The position numbers were made by a program, and so were the translations under genes. A DNA stretch of 45,715 nt, taken from assembly GCA_018653085.1 (NCBI GenBank), contig JABIAY010000012.1:1-45715 (forward strand), given 5' to 3'. This document shows, in pieces, positions 43,203 to 45,715 of the stretch; position 1 is the stretch's first letter; each line of letters opens with the position of its first letter. The stretch comes from Nitrospina sp. (GTDB taxonomy: Bacteria; Nitrospinota; Nitrospinia; Nitrospinales; VA-1). The notes under the pieces were generated by a model. The model had not been told where the DNA came from, made no database searches, and saw only the letters and a list, made by a program, of their open reading frames with translations.

Positions 43203-44696
43203 TTAGGCTTTAAATCCGACGGCACCTTTAAACTGGGTGTCCGTGGTTTCGGCAGAGTCCATATTGGCTCCTGTAAGGTCTGCACCTATAAACAGGCCCT
43301 CGCTCATTTTAGCTCCTGTAAAATTTGCTGAACTCAAGTTTGCTTTAGAAAAATCCGCGTGTTCCAAATCAGCTCTTCGCAAATCTACTTGTTTCAAATT
43401 TGCGTTCTTTAAACTGGCATGTCTCAGTTTTACGCCTGCCATGTCAGCGCCTTCCAAATTGACCCCTTGCAGGTCTGCTTTTTGAAGATTGGCTCCTATC
43501 AGGAAAGCGTTTTTCAAGTTGGCATCTGTCAAAATGGCTTCCGTCAGGTTTGCCCGGCTGAGATCAGCTCCTTCCAGAAGGGTCGCGTTTAATTCTGCTC
43601 CGGTCAGGTTGGCTCCGCTCAAATCTGCATGGGTCAAATCGACTTCGGCTAACTTGGCTTTGGTCATCCGTGCTCCGCTCAACTGCGCACCATTTAATTT
43701 GGCTTGGTTCAGTTTTATGCGGTCCAAATTTGCACCGGTTAGTTTCGTTCCAACCAGATTGGCACCGGTCAGGTCTGCGATATTTAAATCCGCTTCAGAC
43801 AAATCGGAACCTTTAAGGTCCGTTCTTCTTAGTATTGCCCCATTCAGTTTGGATCGGCTCAAATCCGCGTTGTGAAATTTGGCATCGGTGAGGTCGGCTC
43901 CGGTGATGTCTGCACGTGAGAGACAGGCATCTGCAAAATTTCCTCCAGCGAGTTTCGCTCCCTTGATCAAGGCGCGGTTGAGGTTGGCGGATTTAAAGTT
44001 TGCTTCAAAAAAGACTCCCATGCTCAACCGGGAATCAGTGAGGTCGGTTCTTTCAAAATCAGCGTTATTGAACCGGGCTCGGCTCAGGTCGCCATCAGTG
44101 ATTTTTGCGTCCTGTAGGTTTGCCCGTGAGAAATCGGAGTTGCTGAAATCGGTTTCATTGAGATTGCATCGGACCAGTTTGGTTTCCATGCACTTGGACT
44201 TCCTGAAATTAGCTCCTTCCAGGTTGGAGTCGCTAAAGTCGGTGCCTAAAAGCTTGGCATCTTGAAGGTTTGCGGATTCCATATTGGCATGGGTCATTAT
44301 CCCTTCCAGGCAACTTATATTTTCAAGACTCGCATCACTGAGGTTGGCATGGTCCAGATTGGCCTGGTCCAGGCAAGATTCCGCGAGAGTGCAATTAGAC
44401 AAATTGGTGTTTTTTAAATTTGTTTGTCTCAGGCTGATGCCATGAAAATTCAGCCCCGACAGGTCCAGCCCGGAAAGGTCTTTGTCTTCAAAAATATTTT
44501 CCAGGGTTTCTTCTTCCGGACTTTCCTCTTCGTCAGAAGTTTCTTCTTCCTGGTCTTTCTCTTCGTCAGAAGCTTCTTCTTCCGTGTTCTCTTCGCTGGG
44601 TTCGTCTACGAACTCGTCTTCATCTTCCCGGGCGGCAACCAGCTCTCGGTATTCTTCTAACTTCTCTTCAATTTCTTCCCGTGTAAAATCAGCCAT
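43203..44696 (-). CDS. Large pentapeptide-repeat protein with acidic N-terminal region
   Basis: The 497-residue protein starts at ATG 44696, with AGGAAGG upstream. Residues 1 to about 70 are extremely acidic (many Glu/Asp, low complexity). From about 72 to 493 nearly every fifth residue is Leu or Phe in A(D/N)Lxx units, roughly 80 consecutive pentapeptides forming a right-handed quadrilateral beta-helix of about 20 coils. There is no signal peptide or transmembrane segment. Related short proteins (Qnr, MfpA) mimic DNA and bind gyrase, but this one is more than twice as long, so a scaffold role is as likely. Open frames on the opposite strand here are artefacts of the repeat. Confidence 0.9.
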   Translation of the reverse strand: MADFTREEIEEKLEEYRELVAAREDEDEFVDEPSEENTEEEASDEEKDQEEETSDEEESPEEETLENIFEDKDLSGLDLSGLNFHGISLRQTNLKNTNLSNCTLAESCLDQANLDHANLSDASLENISCLEGIMTHANMESANLQDAKLLGTDFSDSNLEGANFRKSKCMETKLVRCNLNETDFSNSDFSRANLQDAKITDGDLSRARFNNADFERTDLTDSRLSMGVFFEANFKSANLNRALIKGAKLAGGNFADACLSRADITGADLTDAKFHNADLSRSKLNGAILRRTDLKGSDLSEADLNIADLTGANLVGTKLTGANLDRIKLNQAKLNGAQLSGARMTKAKLAEVDLTHADLSGANLTGAELNATLLEGADLSRANLTEAILTDANLKNAFLIGANLQKADLQGVNLEGADMAGVKLRHASLKNANLKQVDLRRADLEHADFSKANLSSANFTGAKMSEGLFIGADLTGANMDSAETTDTQFKGAVGFKA

Positions 44697-44764
44697 TGAA
44701 TCCTTCCTGAAAATATCAAAAATACTCTAAAGCGGGTCTCTATTATTCGACACTTTTTTACGGC

Positions 44765-44871
44765 AACCACTAGGCGTGGGGCCAATGAGCAATAGCTCGT
44801 GAAGCTAAGAGAATGTTTGTCCGCAAAATAAACAGATTACAATTTGCCCCTGGCGGCTCGCCAGTCTTTTT
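44765..44871. repeat. Dispersed repeat copy B with conserved ends and terminal hairpin
   Basis: The left end CCACTAGGCGTGGGGCC (44767-44783) and right end GGCGGCTCGCC (44852-44862) match copy A, with the same roughly 80 bp spacing and partial similarity between. The terminal stem here is CTGGCG with CGCCAG (44850-44855, 44859-44864, loop GCT). Relative to copy A one C-G pair has become T-A on both sides, so pairing is kept. A TCTTTTT run follows, which would make it terminator-like on the + strand, although no + strand gene lies directly upstream. Confidence 0.65.
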
Positions 44872-45027
44872 CATTCATGGGTAAAACAGAGAAACTAGCG
44901 TAGCTCAGCCCGGAACGCAAGCCTGAACCGCTATTTTTGAAAATTCTTTTTGAAAAATGAAGGGATGCTTCACTTATCTGGGCAAATGGGCCGTTTTTGT
45001 GACGAAAAAGGGCTCAGAAATAAAGGT

Positions 45028-45033
45028 TATAAT
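45028..45033 (+). promoter_or_regulatory. -10-like TATAAT box before DCC gene
   Basis: A perfect TATAAT lies 32 bp before the ATG at 45066. No good -35 hexamer is found at 16-18 bp, so it may need an activator. Confidence 0.35.
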
Positions 45034-45065
45034 AAAGCCACACGACCCTTCTCTAGGAAGTGTTT

Positions 45066-45461
45066 ATGGGAAATATTTTTCAAAAAGATAAGAAACCGGT
45101 TTTTATCTATGATGGCGATTGCGGATTTTGCCGTTTATGGATAGCCCGCCTCAGCCCCCTTACGAAAGGGGAGGTGGTTTACCGTTCTTCTCAGGAGGTG
45201 GGCCAAAATTACCCACAAATTTCTCCTGAACATTTTGAACTCTCTGTCTATTTCGTTGACTCTGAGGGCAGTTTTTGTTCTGGAGCCCAGGCTGTTTTCA
45301 AGGCCCTGTCTTACGCCCCTAACTGGGAGTGGTTGCTCTGGGTTTATGAGAGGGTACCGGGATTTGCTCCCGTTACAGAATGGGGGTACAGACAGGTAGC
45401 AAAAAACCGAAAACTCTTCAGCATCCTGCTGGTGGCACGCCTGACAGGATTTTTGATATAA
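45066..45461 (+). CDS. DCC-family thiol-disulfide oxidoreductase-like protein (DUF393)
   Basis: The protein has 131 residues from ATG 45066, with AGGAAG 5 nt upstream. The signature FIYDGDCGFCRLW near residue 12 contains the DxxCxxC motif that names the family. The segment GAQAVFKAL near residue 75 and the weakly hydrophobic end are also typical. Members are predicted thioredoxin-like oxidoreductases; the biochemical role is poorly defined. The next gene starts 23 bp downstream. Confidence 0.85.
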   Translation: MGNIFQKDKKPVFIYDGDCGFCRLWIARLSPLTKGEVVYRSSQEVGQNYPQISPEHFELSVYFVDSEGSFCSGAQAVFKALSYAPNWEWLLWVYERVPGFAPVTEWGYRQVAKNRKLFSILLVARLTGFLI

Positions 45462-45484
45462 TTCCCCGAACAAAAGGAGATTTT

Positions 45485-45715
45485 ATGCCAGGGCCTTTGG
45501 AAGATGAATTGGGAGATGTGCTGGAAAAGTCCAGGGATGGCAAAGGTTGGACCCAGTCTGACTTGGCTCATGCCGCTGGTGTCAGTGCCAGTGATATTTC
45601 CCGGATGGAACGCTATGAGTATGTGCCTGATGAGAGCGTTTTAAAAAAGCTCGCCAAGGTTCTTGACCTGCATGCTCCGTCACTGATCGCGGTGGCGAAA
45701 GAGACTTGGTCCCCA
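45485..45715 (+). CDS. XRE-type helix-turn-helix N-terminus of a gene cut by the window end
   Basis: Seventy-seven residues are visible from ATG 45485, with AAAGGAG upstream. They form an XRE-like DNA-binding domain (WTQSDLAHAAGVSASDISRM, residues 25-44) followed by LKKLAKVLDLHAPSLIAVA and WSP at the window edge. The frame is still open. A short regulator is possible, but the ending resembles N-terminal HTH domains fused to metallo-beta-lactamase-fold hydrolases; that second reading is from memory and uncertain. Confidence 0.7.
   Translation, partial: MPGPLEDELGDVLEKSRDGKGWTQSDLAHAAGVSASDISRMERYEYVPDESVLKKLAKVLDLHAPSLIAVAKETWSP

Larger units (their letters stand above)
44697..45065. other. 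369 bp intergenic region holding a repeat copy and a promoter
   Basis: The region lies between the - strand pentapeptide gene and the + strand DCC gene, so it holds divergent promoters. It contains repeat copy B (44765-44871), a direct repeat of TTTTTGAAAA near 44934-44956 and a TATAAT box at 45028. No protein-coding gene is supported. Confidence 0.5.

Noticed and set aside
43237-44265. Three + strand open frames opposite the pentapeptide gene
   Set aside because: They arise from the periodic repeat; their Ser/Ala/Lys-rich translations mirror the repeat codons.
44895-44935. Short stretch with GTAGCTCAG and CCCGGAACGCAAGCC resembling parts of tRNA or SRP RNA
   Set aside because: No cloverleaf can be folded, and the SRP GGAA tetraloop stem is not formed.
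1-45715. CRISPR arrays, IS elements, prophage or integron signatures
   Set aside because: None was found: no spaced short repeats, transposase or integrase motifs, tRNA junctions or terminal inverted repeats other than the small dispersed element.

Overview
The window is 45.7 kb of dense Gram-negative bacterial chromosome with about 42 genes. Most run on the + strand in tightly packed operons with 1-26 nt gene overlaps. No rRNA, tRNA, CRISPR array, transposase or phage gene is visible. A group 3b NiFe hydrogenase, CoA-dependent 2-oxoacid oxidoreductase, c-type cytochromes, an outer-membrane barrel and several TTG/GTG starts suggest an energy-versatile anaerobic or microaerobic lineage. Gene content recalls Nitrospinota (Nitrospina relatives are known to carry a group 3b hydrogenase), but this is inference, not proof.

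Layout. 1-2698: end of formate-THF ligase, a PrsW-type membrane protease and a TPR protein. 2814-9071: 2-oxoacid:ferredoxin oxidoreductase (gamma-delta fusion, alpha, beta), ADP-forming acyl-CoA synthetase and an amino-acid dehydrogenase. Together these would convert amino acids to 2-oxoacids, acyl-CoA and then ATP, with reduced ferredoxin and NAD(P)H. A cytidylate-kinase-like protein and carbamate kinase follow. 10898-20851: a roughly 10 kb collinear NAD(P)-linked NiFe hydrogenase operon (hydB, cNMP-domain protein, hydG, hydD, hydA, endopeptidase, short HypA-like, hypF, hypC, hypD, hypE). No hypB is present. 20885-23508: nitrobindin-like heme protein, CbiX-type chelatase, methyltransferase and a DksA/TraR-type zinc finger protein.

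23640-29010: fatty acid desaturase, serine-palmitoyltransferase-like alpha-oxoamine synthase, GNAT acyltransferase, NAD-dependent epimerase/reductase and CDP-alcohol phosphotransferase. This order fits a bacterial ceramide/phosphosphingolipid operon (spt, bCerS, CerR logic). 29266-39963: a trans-envelope electron-transfer cluster with a pentaheme lipoprotein-like cytochrome, outer-membrane barrel, tetraheme cytochrome, cNMP/4x[4Fe-4S] protein, putative di-heme cytochrome b, membrane-anchored decaheme cytochrome with a Cys-rich N-terminus, membrane-anchored NAD(P)H-FAD-[2Fe-2S] reductase and a small TPR protein. I do not recognise this set as a named complex. It is the best candidate for an undescribed system here.

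40056-45715: ArsM, a degenerate receiver-CheX protein, a small exported protein and a large pentapeptide-repeat protein on the - strand, then a DCC-family thiol protein and the start of an XRE-type gene on the + strand. Two diverged copies of a roughly 100 bp repeat with a covarying hairpin lie at 39955-40060 and 44765-44871.
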